A DNA stretch of 64,000 bases from Pseudescherichia sp031998825 (GCF_031998825.1 NZ_DAMACX010000014.1:1-64000); one strand, 5' to 3'. Positions 44,288 to 53,810 are shown, numbered from the stretch's first letter. Numbers and translations are program-made. The notes: generated by a model not told the origin, from the letters alone.

Positions 44288-45051
44288 GTGAGCCATTACT
44301 GTCCGTTAACGGCCTGATGATGCGCTTCGGCGGGCTGCTGGCGGTAAACAACGTCGCGCTGGAGCTGCGTCCGCAGGAGATTGTCTCCCTGATTGGGCCG
44401 AACGGCGCGGGGAAAACCACGGTGTTCAACTGCCTGACCGGCTTCTATAAGCCCACCGGCGGCACCATCATGCTGCGTGACCAGCACCTGGAAGGGCTGC
44501 CGGGGCAGCAGATCGCCCGCATGGGCGTGGTGCGTACGTTCCAGCATGTGCGTCTGTTCCGTGAGATGACGGTGATAGAGAACCTGCTGGTCGCTCAGCA
44601 TCAGCAGCTTAAGACTGGCCTCTTCTCCGGCCTGCTGAAGACTCCCGCTTTCCGCCGCGCCCAGAGCGAGGCCCTGGATCGCGCCGCGACATGGCTGGAC
44701 CGCATCGGCCTGCTGGCCCACGCTAACCGTCAGGCCAGCAACCTGGCCTATGGCGACCAGCGCCGTCTGGAGATCGCCCGCTGCATGGTGACCCAGCCGG
44801 AGATCCTGATGCTGGACGAACCGGCGGCCGGGCTGAACCCGAAAGAGACCAAAGAGCTGGACGAGCTGATCGTTGAGCTACGTAACCATCACAACACCAC
44901 CATCCTGCTGATTGAGCACGATATGAAGCTGGTGATGGGTATCTCCGACCGTATCTACGTGGTAAACCAGGGTACGCCGCTGGCAAACGGCACGCCGGAG
45001 CAGATTCGTAACAACCCGGACGTGATCCGCGCCTATTTAGGTGAAGCATAA
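44284..45051 (+). CDS. livG: Branched-chain amino acid ABC ATPase LivG
   Basis: 255 residues. Walker A GPNGAGKTT, signature LAYGDQRRLEIARC, Walker B ILMLDEPAAGLNP. One of two ATPase subunits energising uptake. AAAGGAG precedes ATG 44284. Confidence 0.96.
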   Translation: MSEPLLSVNGLMMRFGGLLAVNNVALELRPQEIVSLIGPNGAGKTTVFNCLTGFYKPTGGTIMLRDQHLEGLPGQQIARMGVVRTFQHVRLFREMTVIENLLVAQHQQLKTGLFSGLLKTPAFRRAQSEALDRAATWLDRIGLLAHANRQASNLAYGDQRRLEIARCMVTQPEILMLDEPAAGLNPKETKELDELIVELRNHHNTTILLIEHDMKLVMGISDRIYVVNQGTPLANGTPEQIRNNPDVIRAYLGEA

Positions 45052-45782
45052 TGGTGGTGACGCGTAACATGGAAAACGTGATGTTATCTTTTGACCAGGT
45101 CAGCGCCCACTACGGCAAAATCCAGGCGCTGCACGACGTTAGCCTGCATATCAACCAGGGCGAAATCGTCACCCTGATCGGTGCCAACGGCGCGGGTAAA
45201 ACCACCCTGCTCGGCACCCTGTGCGGCGATCCGCGCGCCAGCAGCGGGCGTATTGTCTTTGACGGTAAGGATATTACCGACTGGCAGACCGCTAAGATCA
45301 TGCGCGAGGCGGTGGCGATTGTGCCGGAAGGGCGGCGCGTCTTCTCCCGCATGACGGTAGAGGAGAACCTGGCGATGGGCGGCTTCTTTGCCGATCGCGA
45401 CCAGTTCCATACCCGCATCAAGTGGGTCTACGAGCTGTTCCCGCGCCTGCACGAGCGTCGCATCCAGCGGGCTGGAACCATGTCCGGCGGTGAGCAGCAG
45501 ATGCTAGCCATTGGCCGGGCGCTGATGAGCCAGCCGCGTCTGCTGCTGCTCGATGAGCCGTCTCTCGGTCTTGCGCCGATCATCATCCAGCAGATCTTTG
45601 ACACCATCGAACAGCTGCGTAAAGAGGGGATGACCATCTTCCTCGTAGAGCAGAACGCCAACCAGGCGCTGAAGCTCGCCGATCGCGGCTACGTGCTGGA
45701 GAACGGTCGCGTGGTGCTGTCCGATACCGGTGACGCACTGTTGGCTAACGAAGCGGTGCGCAGCGCCTATTTAGGCGGTTGA
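45051..45782 (+). CDS. livF: Branched-chain amino acid ABC ATPase LivF
   Basis: 243 residues if started at ATG 45051, which overlaps the livG stop (TAATG) and has GGTGA upstream. E. coli LivF (237) corresponds to the ATG at 45069 (MENVMLSF). Compared with the E. coli junction as I recall it, 18 bases are inserted between the two possible starts. Walker A GANGAGKTT, signature MSGGEQQMLAIGRA, Walker B LLLLDEPSLGLAP. Confidence 0.95.
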   Translation: MVVTRNMENVMLSFDQVSAHYGKIQALHDVSLHINQGEIVTLIGANGAGKTTLLGTLCGDPRASSGRIVFDGKDITDWQTAKIMREAVAIVPEGRRVFSRMTVEENLAMGGFFADRDQFHTRIKWVYELFPRLHERRIQRAGTMSGGEQQMLAIGRALMSQPRLLLLDEPSLGLAPIIIQQIFDTIEQLRKEGMTIFLVEQNANQALKLADRGYVLENGRVVLSDTGDALLANEAVRSAYLGG

Positions 45783-45791
45783 TTCGTCTCC

Positions 45792-45825
45792 TACGCCCGG
45801 CGGCGCTCTGCTTGCCGGGCCTACA
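45792..45825. repeat. REP-like single unit after livF
   Basis: ACGCCCGGCGGCGCTCTGC followed by TTGCCGGGCCTACAT; same core as the repeat at position 1. Confidence 0.85.
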
Positions 45826-45830
45826 TATTC

Positions 45831-45870
45831 CTGTCATCTTTCTGTAAACAAACGGTTATTTTTCTGTCAT
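45831..45870 (+). promoter_or_regulatory. Tandem PHO boxes of the ugp operon
   Basis: Four heptamers spaced exactly 11 bases apart: CTGTCAT (45831), CTGTAAA (45842), CGGTTAT (45853), CTGTCAT (45864), separated by AT-rich tetramers. This is the layout of two adjacent PhoB boxes, as known for E. coli ugpB. Confidence 0.88.
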
Positions 45871-45945
45871 TTGAGCGTGTCATGTTACTTCGCGAGCACG
45901 AAAAGCGTGATATCGCGCATCCGGCACAACAAGAGAGATAACCGA

Positions 45946-47262
45946 ATGACATCGTTACGACATACAGCTTTAGGATTAGCGTTAGGTCTGGCGTTTGCAG
46001 GTCAGGCTATGGCAGTGACCACCATTCCGTTCTGGCATTCGATGGAAGGGCAACTGGGCAAAGAAGTAGACTCCCTGGCGCAGCGTTTCAATGACACCCA
46101 TCCGGATTACAAAATTGTGCCGGTCTACAAAGGCAACTACGAGCAGAGCCTGAGCGCCGGGATTGCCGCCTTCCGTACCGGTAACGCCCCTGCCATTTTG
46201 CAGGTCTATGAAGTCGGCACCGCGACCATGATGGCCTCGAAAGCCATTAAGCCGGTGTATGAAGTGTTCAGCGATGCGGGCATCAAGTTTGACGAGTCGC
46301 AGTTTGTGCCGACCGTCTCCGGCTACTACACTGATGCGAAATCAGGCCATCTGCTCTCCCAGCCGTTTAACAGCTCCACCCCGGTGCTCTACTACAACAA
46401 AGACGCCTTCAAAAAAGCGGGCTTAGATCCAGAGCAACCGCCGAAAACCTGGCAGGACCTCGCCGCCTACACCGCGAAGCTGAAAGCAGCCGGTATGAAG
46501 TGCGGCTACGCCAGCGGCTGGCAGGGCTGGATCCAGATCGAAAACTTCAGCGCCTGGCACGGTCTGCCGGTCGCTACCAAAAACAACGGCTTTGACGGCA
46601 CCGACGCCGTGCTGGAGTTCAACAAGCCGGAGCAGGTCAAGCACATCGCGATGCTTGCCGACCTCAACAAGAAGGGCGACTTTAGCTACTTCGGGCGCAA
46701 GGACGAGTCTACCGAGAAGTTCTATAACGGCGACTGCGCGATCACTACCGCTTCCTCCGGTTCGCTGGCGGATATCCGTCAGTACGCCAAGTTTAACTAC
46801 GGCGTAGGCATGATGCCGTACGACGCCGACGTGAAAGGCGCGCCGCAGAACGCCATCATCGGCGGAGCCAGCCTGTGGGTCATGCAGGGCAAAGATAAGC
46901 CGACCTACACCGGCGTCGCCCAATTCCTTGAGTTCCTGGCGAAACCGGAAAACGCTGCCGAGTGGCATCAGAAGACCGGCTACCTGCCGATCACCACTGC
47001 CGCTTACGATCTGACCCGCGAGCAGGGCTTCTACGACAAGAACCCAGGCGCGGATATCGCGACCCGCCAGATGCTGAACAAGCCGCCGTTGCCGTTCACT
47101 AAGGGGCTGCGCCTCGGCAACATGCCGCAGATCCGCACCATCGTGGATGAAGAGCTGGAGTCGGTCTGGACCGGCAAGAAAACCCCACAGCAGGCGCTGG
47201 ACAGCGCGGTAGAGCGTGGTAACCAGCTGCTGCGCCGCTTCGAGCAGTCCACCAAATCGTAA
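45946..47262 (+). CDS. ugpB: sn-Glycerol-3-phosphate-binding protein UgpB
   Basis: 438 residues from ATG 45946, as in E. coli. Signal peptide ends GQAMA. Mature start VTTIPFWHSMEGQLGKEV. Periplasmic protein that binds glycerol-3-phosphate and glycerophosphodiesters for UgpAEC. First gene of the Pho-controlled ugp operon. Confidence 0.96.
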   Translation: MTSLRHTALGLALGLAFAGQAMAVTTIPFWHSMEGQLGKEVDSLAQRFNDTHPDYKIVPVYKGNYEQSLSAGIAAFRTGNAPAILQVYEVGTATMMASKAIKPVYEVFSDAGIKFDESQFVPTVSGYYTDAKSGHLLSQPFNSSTPVLYYNKDAFKKAGLDPEQPPKTWQDLAAYTAKLKAAGMKCGYASGWQGWIQIENFSAWHGLPVATKNNGFDGTDAVLEFNKPEQVKHIAMLADLNKKGDFSYFGRKDESTEKFYNGDCAITTASSGSLADIRQYAKFNYGVGMMPYDADVKGAPQNAIIGGASLWVMQGKDKPTYTGVAQFLEFLAKPENAAEWHQKTGYLPITTAAYDLTREQGFYDKNPGADIATRQMLNKPPLPFTKGLRLGNMPQIRTIVDEELESVWTGKKTPQQALDSAVERGNQLLRRFEQSTKS

Positions 47263-47277
47263 AAGTTGCCGCAATCC

Positions 47278-47308
47278 GTAGGCCGGGTAAGCGTAGCGCC
47301 ACCCGGCG
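47278..47308. repeat. REP-like unit between ugpB and ugpA
   Basis: GTAGGCCGGGTAAGCGTAGC plus CACCCGGCG. Within the operon it can form an mRNA hairpin that lets the binding-protein message outlast the permease message. Confidence 0.85.
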
Positions 47309-47331
47309 TTTTCTCAGGAATAAAACGCCCT

Positions 47332-48219
47332 ATGTCATCATCCCGTCCGGTATTTCGCTCGCGCTGGCTTCCCTATGCGCTGGTCGCGCCGCAGCTGATT
47401 ATTACCGTTATCTTTTTTATCTGGCCCGCGGGTGAAGCGCTGTGGTACTCGGTGCAGAGCGTTGATCCGTTCGGTCTCTCCAGCCAGTTTGTCGGGCTGG
47501 ACAACTTTATGGCGCTGCTGCATGACAGCTACTATCTGGACTCCTTCTGGACGACGATAAAGTTCAGCGCGCTGGTAACCTTCTCTGGCCTGCTGGCCTC
47601 GCTCTTTTTTGCTGCGCTGGTGGACTACGTGGTGCGCGGCAGCCGCTTCTATCAGACGCTGATGCTGCTGCCTTACGCCGTAGCCCCTGCTATTGCCGCC
47701 GTGCTGTGGATTTTCCTCTTCAACCCAGGGCGCGGGCTGATTACCCACGCTCTGGAGCAGATTGGCTATAGCTGGAACCACGCCCAGAATAGCGGCCAGG
47801 CGATGTTTTTAGTGGTCTTCGCCTCGGTATGGAAGCAGATCAGCTACAACTTCCTCTTCTTCTTCGCCGCGCTGCAGTCGATTCCCCGCTCGCTGGTGGA
47901 GGCCGCCGCCATTGACGGCGCCGGGCCGGTGCGTCGCTTCTTCCAGCTCTCACTACCGCTGATCGCCCCCGTTAGCTTCTTCCTGCTGGTGGTTAACCTG
48001 GTGTATGCCTTCTTCGACACCTTCCCGGTGATCGACGCCGCCACCGCCGGTGGGCCGGTGCAGGCCACCACCACGCTGATCTACAAAATCTATCGGGAAG
48101 GCTTTGCCGGGCTGGATCTCTCTGCCTCTGCCGCCCAGTCGGTGGTGCTCATGCTGCTGGTGATTATCCTGACGGTGGTCCAGTTCCGCTACGTCGAGAG
48201 TAAGGTGCGCTATCAATGA
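47332..48219 (+). CDS. ugpA: Glycerol-3-phosphate ABC permease UgpA
   Basis: 295 residues from ATG 47332, same as E. coli. Six helices and the EAA loop EAAAIDGAGPVRRFFQLSLPL. The nearest SD-like AGGA is 12 bases upstream, a long spacing. Overlaps ugpE by 4 bases. Confidence 0.96.
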   Translation: MSSSRPVFRSRWLPYALVAPQLIITVIFFIWPAGEALWYSVQSVDPFGLSSQFVGLDNFMALLHDSYYLDSFWTTIKFSALVTFSGLLASLFFAALVDYVVRGSRFYQTLMLLPYAVAPAIAAVLWIFLFNPGRGLITHALEQIGYSWNHAQNSGQAMFLVVFASVWKQISYNFLFFFAALQSIPRSLVEAAAIDGAGPVRRFFQLSLPLIAPVSFFLLVVNLVYAFFDTFPVIDAATAGGPVQATTTLIYKIYREGFAGLDLSASAAQSVVLMLLVIILTVVQFRYVESKVRYQ

Positions 48220-49061
48220 TTGAAAACCGACGCGGGCTGACGATCTTCAGCCATGTGATGCTGATCCTCGGCATCACCGCCATTCTTTTCCCGCTCTACG
48301 TCGCCTTTGTGGCGGCCACGCTGGACAACCGGGCGGTGTTTGAGACGCCGATGACCCTGATCCCCGGTAGCCACCTGCTGGATAACATGAAGACCATCTG
48401 GCTACAGGGCGTGGGAGCCAACAGCGCGCCGTTCTGGCTGATGCTGCTCAACAGCTTCATCATGGCTTTCAGCATTACGGTAGGGAAAATTGCGGTATCG
48501 ATGCTCTCCGCCTTCGCCATCGTCTGGTTCCGCTTCCCGCTGCGCAATCTCTTCTTCTGGATGATCTTTATCACCCTGATGCTGCCGGTAGAAGTCCGTA
48601 TCTTCCCGACGGTCGAGGTGATCGCCAACCTGAAGATGCTCGACAGCTACACCGGCCTGACGCTACCCCTGATGGCCTCGGCCACCGCGACCTTCCTGTT
48701 TCGCCAGTTCTTTATGACCCTGCCGGACGAGCTGATCGAGGCTGCGCGCATTGATGGCGCGTCGCCGATGCGCTTTTTCCGCGACATCGTGCTGCCGCTC
48801 TCGAAAACCAACCTTGCGGCGCTGTTTGTCATCACCTTTATCTACGGCTGGAACCAGTACCTGTGGCCGCTGCTGATCGTCAGCGACGTCAACCTGGGCA
48901 CCGCCGTGGCGGGGATCAAAGGGATGATTGCTACCGGGGAGGGCACCACCCAGTGGAACCAGGTGATGGCGGCAATGCTGCTGACCCTGATTCCCCCCGT
49001 CGTTATCGTATTAGCCATGCAGCGTGCGTTCGTGCGTGGTTTAGTTGACAGTGAGAAATAA
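48216..49061 (+). CDS. ugpE: Glycerol-3-phosphate ABC permease UgpE
   Basis: 281 residues, six helices, EAA loop EAARIDGASPMRFFRDIVLPL. Pairs with UgpA. Coupled to ugpA by a 4-base overlap, 7 bases before ugpC. Confidence 0.96.
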   Translation: MIENRRGLTIFSHVMLILGITAILFPLYVAFVAATLDNRAVFETPMTLIPGSHLLDNMKTIWLQGVGANSAPFWLMLLNSFIMAFSITVGKIAVSMLSAFAIVWFRFPLRNLFFWMIFITLMLPVEVRIFPTVEVIANLKMLDSYTGLTLPLMASATATFLFRQFFMTLPDELIEAARIDGASPMRFFRDIVLPLSKTNLAALFVITFIYGWNQYLWPLLIVSDVNLGTAVAGIKGMIATGEGTTQWNQVMAAMLLTLIPPVVIVLAMQRAFVRGLVDSEK

Positions 49062-49068
49062 AAAAAAC

Positions 49069-50142
49069 ATGGCTGGATTAAAACTACAGGCAGTAAGCAA
49101 AAGCTGGGACGGCGGCAAGACTCAGGTGATCCAACCCCTGACCCTGGACGTGTCAGACGGTGAATTTATTGTGATGGTCGGCCCCTCCGGCTGTGGCAAA
49201 TCGACCCTGCTGCGAATGGTGGCCGGGCTTGAGCGGGTCACCAGCGGTGACGTCTGGATCGATCGCCGGCGGGTGACCGAGATGGAGCCGAAAGAGCGCG
49301 GCATCGCCATGGTGTTCCAGAACTATGCTCTCTATCCGCATATGAGCGTGGAGGAGAACATGGCGTGGGGACTGAAAATTCGTGGTATGAGCAAGGCGCA
49401 CATCGCCGAGCGGGTCAAAGAGGCGGCGCGCATTCTGGAGCTGGATAACCTGCTGAAGCGTCGTCCGCGCGAACTCTCCGGCGGACAGCGTCAGCGCGTG
49501 GCGATGGGCCGGGCGATCGTCCGCGATCCCGCCGTTTTCCTCTTTGATGAGCCGCTCTCCAACCTCGACGCCAAGCTGCGCGTCCAGATGCGCCTCGAGC
49601 TACAGCAGCTGCACCGCCGCCTGAAGACCACGTCGCTCTACGTCACCCACGATCAGGTGGAGGCGATGACCCTGGCGCAGCGGGTGATGGTGATGAACAA
49701 GGGCGTGGCGGAGCAGATCGGCACGCCGGTTGAGGTCTATGAGAAGCCCGCCAGCCGCTTCGTCGCGAGCTTTATCGGCAGCCCGGCGATGAACCTGCTG
49801 GAGGGACGCATCAGCATCTCTGGGGATCACTTTGAGCTGGAGAGCGGTATGGCTCTGCCCATTAACTGGTTCTACCGCGGCTACGCCGGGCGCAAAATGA
49901 CGTTGGGTATCCGCCCGGAGCATATTACGCTAAGCTCACAGTCCGCAGGCGGCATCCCGTTGGTGATGGATACCCTGGAGATGCTGGGGGCGGATAACCT
50001 GGCCCATGGTCGCTGGGGTGAGCAGAAGCTGGTGGTGCGGTTGCCGCATCACGATCGCCCGGCCCCGGGCAGCACGCTGTGGCTGAACATGCCCGAGAGC
50101 CACCTGCACCTTTTTGACGGTGAAACAGGACAACGAATATGA
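49069..50142 (+). CDS. ugpC: Glycerol-3-phosphate ABC ATPase UgpC
   Basis: 357 residues from ATG 49069 (E. coli 356). Walker A GPSGCGKST, signature LSGGQRQRVAMGRA, Walker B VFLFDEPLSNLD, plus a C-terminal MalK-type regulatory domain. Overlaps ugpQ by 4 bases. Confidence 0.96.
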   Translation: MAGLKLQAVSKSWDGGKTQVIQPLTLDVSDGEFIVMVGPSGCGKSTLLRMVAGLERVTSGDVWIDRRRVTEMEPKERGIAMVFQNYALYPHMSVEENMAWGLKIRGMSKAHIAERVKEAARILELDNLLKRRPRELSGGQRQRVAMGRAIVRDPAVFLFDEPLSNLDAKLRVQMRLELQQLHRRLKTTSLYVTHDQVEAMTLAQRVMVMNKGVAEQIGTPVEVYEKPASRFVASFIGSPAMNLLEGRISISGDHFELESGMALPINWFYRGYAGRKMTLGIRPEHITLSSQSAGGIPLVMDTLEMLGADNLAHGRWGEQKLVVRLPHHDRPAPGSTLWLNMPESHLHLFDGETGQRI

Positions 50143-50879
50143 GTCACTGGCCTTATCCCGCAGTCGTCGCCCATCGCGGCGGCGGCAAGCTGGCCCCGGA
50201 GAATACCCTGGCGGGCATCGATACCGGCGCGCGCCTCGGTCACACCATGATCGAGTTTGACGTCAAGCTCTCTCGCGACGGGGAGATCTTCCTGCTGCAT
50301 GACGATAACCTGGAGCGCACCAGCAACGGCTGGGGCGTGGCGGGGGATTTGGCGTGGAGCGATCTGCTGAAGGTGGATGCGGGAAGCTGGTTTAGCGGCG
50401 AGTTCAAGGGCGAGCCGCTGCCGCTGCTCTCACAGGTGGCGGATCGCTGCCGCCAGCACGGCATGATGGCCAACATTGAGATCAAGCCCACCACTGGAAC
50501 CGGGACGTTGACGGGCAAAACGGTGGCGCTGGCAGCGCGCGATCTCTGGCAGGGCATGACCCCGCCGCTGCTCTCGTCATTTGAGATTGATGCCCTGGAG
50601 GCGGCCCAGCAGGCGGTGCCGGAGCTGCCACGCGGTCTGCTACTGGACGCGTGGCGCAACGACTGGCGCGAGCTGACGGAGCGACTCGGCTGCGTCTCGC
50701 TGCACCTCAACCACACGCTGCTGGATGAGCAGCGAACGGCGGAGATCAAAGCGTCTGGACTGCATATCCTGGTCTATACCGTTAACCAGCCCCGGCGGGC
50801 GGCGGAGCTGCTGCGCTGGGGCGTGGACTGCATCTGTACCGATCGCATCGACACTATTGGCCCGGACTTTCAGCCTTAA
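50139..50879 (+). CDS. ugpQ: Glycerophosphodiester phosphodiesterase UgpQ
   Basis: 246 residues, cytosolic, no signal. VAHRGGGKLAPENTLAG and EFDVKLSRDGEIFLLHDDNLERTSNG hold the catalytic His pair and metal-binding acids of the GDPD family. Releases glycerol-3-phosphate from imported diesters. Its stop overlaps the convergent yhhA stop by 4 bases. Confidence 0.96.
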   Translation: MSHWPYPAVVAHRGGGKLAPENTLAGIDTGARLGHTMIEFDVKLSRDGEIFLLHDDNLERTSNGWGVAGDLAWSDLLKVDAGSWFSGEFKGEPLPLLSQVADRCRQHGMMANIEIKPTTGTGTLTGKTVALAARDLWQGMTPPLLSSFEIDALEAAQQAVPELPRGLLLDAWRNDWRELTERLGCVSLHLNHTLLDEQRTAEIKASGLHILVYTVNQPRRAAELLRWGVDCICTDRIDTIGPDFQP

Positions 50880-51313
50880 GGACTCATCGTCTTCAGAGGG
50901 ATGTTGGGCTGCGGCGTGCCGGACGGGTGCAGCATGCTGCCGCTTGTATTGGGCAACATCTGCTCGCGGCTATTATCCCGCATACCCTGCTGTGACTCGA
51001 GCATGTACTGGGCGTTATTGTTGATCTGCGAATCCAGCATGCGCTGGGAGTTATTATTGATCTGCGAGTCCAGCATGCGCTGGGAGTTGTTATTGATCTG
51101 CGACTCCAGGTGCTGCTGCTGCATGCGCGTTTGAGTCTGAAGCTGCTGATTCAGCATGCCTTTCTGCTGGCTTTGCTGGTTCAGCATTTGAGTCTGCATC
51201 CGCTGCTGGCTGGGGATTTGATACCCCGGCTGGTTCGGGTTATTGATGGTATTAATCGGCTGCGCGAAAACGCTAAGCGGCAGCAACATCGCCAGAGATA
51301 AGAGGTATTTCAT
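50876..51313 (-). CDS. yhhA: Secreted Gln/Asn/Met-rich protein YhhA (DUF2756)
   Basis: 145 residues with a signal peptide (MKYLLSLAMLLPLSVFA) and mature start QPINTINNPNQPGYQIPSQQ, as in E. coli YhhA. Residues about 65-110 consist of three 12-residue repeats (LDSQINNNSQRM type), encoded by 36-bp tandem units at 51001-51108. E. coli has one such unit as I recall it. Function unknown. Confidence 0.92.
   Translation of the reverse strand: MKYLLSLAMLLPLSVFAQPINTINNPNQPGYQIPSQQRMQTQMLNQQSQQKGMLNQQLQTQTRMQQQHLESQINNNSQRMLDSQINNNSQRMLDSQINNNAQYMLESQQGMRDNSREQMLPNTSGSMLHPSGTPQPNIPLKTMSP
51001..51108. repeat. Three tandem 36-bp units inside yhhA
   Basis: Units start at 51001, 51037 and 51073. The last two differ at two positions and the first is more diverged. 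The period of 36 keeps the frame, so unit number can vary without disrupting the gene. Confidence 0.92.
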
Positions 51314-51432
51314 CGTTATTTCCTCCTGTAGGTGGATTATTTAAGTTTACTTGCTTAGCGCTAAGACTGTGCGTTTTTTAGCGTTGTGAACCAGGATTAA
51401 GCAGCAATATCAGCCATTTTTCCTGGAGAATA

Positions 51433-53184
51433 ATGATGAGTAAGCCTAAGTTTGCGCGCTGGGCCGCTATTGCGGCGCTGGTCGCCGGAAGCTGTTTTGG
51501 TGTGGCCGCCGCGCCGCAGCCGGAAGCGCCCCCTGTCTCCTACGGCGTTGAAGCCGATACCTTCCACCCGGTGCGCGAGCAGCAGGGGATGGTGGCGTCA
51601 GTGGATGCCGCCGCGACCCGCGTGGGTGTTGATATTTTGAAGCAGGGGGGTAATGCGGTAGATGCCGCCGTGGCAGTGGGCTATGCGCTGGCGGTGACCC
51701 ATCCGCAGGCCGGGAACCTCGGCGGCGGCGGGTTTATGCTGCTACGAACCAAAGACGGCAACACCACCGCCATCGACTTCCGCGAGATGGCACCCGCCCA
51801 GGCCAGCCGGGATATGTTCCTCGACGACCAGGGCAATCCCGACAGTAAAAAATCCCTGACCTCCCATCTGGCGACCGGTACCCCCGGCACGGTGGCGGGC
51901 TTCTCATTGGCGTTGGAGAAGTACGGCACGCTGCCGCTTAACAAAGTGGTACAGCCCGCTATTAAGCTGGCCCGGCAGGGCTTTACGGTTAACGATGCGC
52001 TGGCGGAGGATCTAAAAACCTACGGCAGCGAAGTGCTACCCAATCATGACAACAGCAAAGCGATCTTCTGGAAAAACGGTGAGCCGCTGAAGAAGGGCGA
52101 CAAGCTGGTACAGGCTAATCTGGCGAAGAGTCTGGAGATGATTGCCGAGCTGGGGCCGGATGCGTTCTACAAGGGGGCCATTGCCGATCAGATTGCCCAG
52201 GAGATGAGCAAGAACGGGGGGCTGATTACCAAAGAGGATCTGGCGGCCTATCGGGCGGTAGAGCGTACGCCCATCAGCGGCGACTACCGTGGCTACCAGG
52301 TCTTTTCCATGCCGCCGCCCTCGTCAGGCGGGATCCACATCGTGCAGATCCTCAATATTCTCGAAAACTTCGATCTGGCGAAATATGGCTTTGGCAGCGC
52401 GGACGCGATGCAGGTGATGGCCGAGGCGGAGAAGTACGCCTACGCCGACCGCTCGGAGTACCTTGGCGATCCGGACTTTGTCAAAGTGCCGTGGCAGGCG
52501 TTGACCAGTAAAGAGTATGCCAAATCCATTGCTCAGCAGATCGACATCAACAAGGCGAAGCCGTCGAGCCAGATCCGCCCCGGCAAGCTGGAGCCTTATG
52601 AGAGTAATCAGACCACCCACTTCTCGGTGGTGGATAAAGAGGGTAATGCGGTGGCGGTGACCTACACGCTGAACACCACCTTTGGCTCAGGGATCGTGGC
52701 GGGTAACACCGGTATTCTGCTTAACAACGAGATGGACGACTTCTCGGCCAAGCCGGGCGTGCCAAACGTCTATGGGCTGGTAGGCGGTGATGCCAACGCC
52801 GTCGGGCCAAACAAGCGCCCGCTTTCATCGATGTCGCCAACCATCGTCGCTAAAGACGGTAAAACCTGGCTGGTAACCGGCAGTCCGGGCGGCAGCCGTA
52901 TTATCACGACCGTGCTGCAAATGGTCGTCAACAGCATCGATTTTAAGATGAACGTTGCCGAAGCGACCAACGCACCGCGCTTCCACCACCAGTGGTTGCC
53001 GGACGAGCTGCGCGTGGAGAAGGGCTTTAGCCCGGATACGCTGAAAATGCTGGAGCAGAAGGGGCAGAAAGTGGCGCTGAAGGAGGCGATGGGCAGCACC
53101 CAGAGCATTATGGTGGGCGAGGATGGGGCGCTGTACGGTGCGTCGGATCCGCGCTCGGTGGATGATTTAACCGCAGGGTATTGA
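51433..53184 (+). CDS. ggt: Gamma-glutamyltranspeptidase Ggt
   Basis: 583 residues (E. coli 580). Signal peptide ends in FGVAAA. Autocleavage site is NQ-TTHFS with nucleophile Thr394, equivalent to E. coli Thr391. GSPGGSRI forms the oxyanion region. Periplasmic; cleaves glutathione and transfers gamma-glutamyl groups. GGAG precedes ATG 51433; the ATG directly after it is an equal alternative. Confidence 0.96.
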   Translation: MMSKPKFARWAAIAALVAGSCFGVAAAPQPEAPPVSYGVEADTFHPVREQQGMVASVDAAATRVGVDILKQGGNAVDAAVAVGYALAVTHPQAGNLGGGGFMLLRTKDGNTTAIDFREMAPAQASRDMFLDDQGNPDSKKSLTSHLATGTPGTVAGFSLALEKYGTLPLNKVVQPAIKLARQGFTVNDALAEDLKTYGSEVLPNHDNSKAIFWKNGEPLKKGDKLVQANLAKSLEMIAELGPDAFYKGAIADQIAQEMSKNGGLITKEDLAAYRAVERTPISGDYRGYQVFSMPPPSSGGIHIVQILNILENFDLAKYGFGSADAMQVMAEAEKYAYADRSEYLGDPDFVKVPWQALTSKEYAKSIAQQIDINKAKPSSQIRPGKLEPYESNQTTHFSVVDKEGNAVAVTYTLNTTFGSGIVAGNTGILLNNEMDDFSAKPGVPNVYGLVGGDANAVGPNKRPLSSMSPTIVAKDGKTWLVTGSPGGSRIITTVLQMVVNSIDFKMNVAEATNAPRFHHQWLPDELRVEKGFSPDTLKMLEQKGQKVALKEAMGSTQSIMVGEDGALYGASDPRSVDDLTAGY

Positions 53185-53190
53185 TCTGTT

Positions 53191-53217
53191 TGCCCGGTGG
53201 CGCAGCGCCACCGGGCA
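53191..53217. repeat. Short perfect REP-type palindrome after ggt
   Basis: 13-bp perfect arms (TGCCCGGTGGCGC) around one base, between the convergent ggt and yhhY genes; likely forms a hairpin in both transcripts. Confidence 0.8.
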
Positions 53218-53222
53218 GTTGC

Positions 53223-53711
53223 TTATTTCATCCGTGCCATAAAGTAGGAGTCCACCAGCTCGCCGTTGCGCAGAGCGTACTTCCTGGCAGTGCCCTCAAT
53301 CTCAAAGCCATGCTTGCGGTAGAGCGCGATAGCGGCTTCGTTGTCAGCGTATACCGACAGTTCAATCCGCTCGATGCGCAGCCAGTTCTCGCAAACATCA
53401 ATCATCGCCTTCATCAGGGCGCTGGCGACGCCCCGCTGGCGAAAGGCGGGCGAAACGGCAAGGCCAAACTGTGCCGCGTGGCTGCGGCGCGGATTCTGCT
53501 CCACGCTGATGCCGATATGCCCGGCCACTTCCCCATCAAGGGTGGCGACTAGCATGCGACGTCCGGGCTGGGGCTTAACCCGCTCCTGCCAAAGCTCTTG
53601 TGAAGGGTAGGGTAGCTGTAGTAGATGGTGATACATCTCCGGCTGCGCTGACATCAGGCGTAATGGCTCGGCATCGCTGGCTTCGACGTGGCGTATCACT
53701 ATCTCACTCAT
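53223..53711 (-). CDS. yhhY: GNAT amino-acid N-acetyltransferase YhhY
   Basis: 162 residues, same as E. coli YhhY. Acetyl-CoA loop RQRGVASALMKAMI and the later YRKHGFEIEG typical of GNAT enzymes. E. coli YhhY acetylates phenylalanine and methionine. Located next to ryhB as in E. coli. Confidence 0.94.
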   Translation of the reverse strand: MSEIVIRHVEASDAEPLRLMSAQPEMYHHLLQLPYPSQELWQERVKPQPGRRMLVATLDGEVAGHIGISVEQNPRRSHAAQFGLAVSPAFRQRGVASALMKAMIDVCENWLRIERIELSVYADNEAAIALYRKHGFEIEGTARKYALRNGELVDSYFMARMK

Positions 53712-53810
53712 TTTCCTCTATCCTCAGTTAGTTAACTCTCCTCTCCAACATCAGGGAATTTAAAATTTCCGTCAACTGCCATTTTTTGCAAAAAGTATTG
53801 GACAAGTGCG

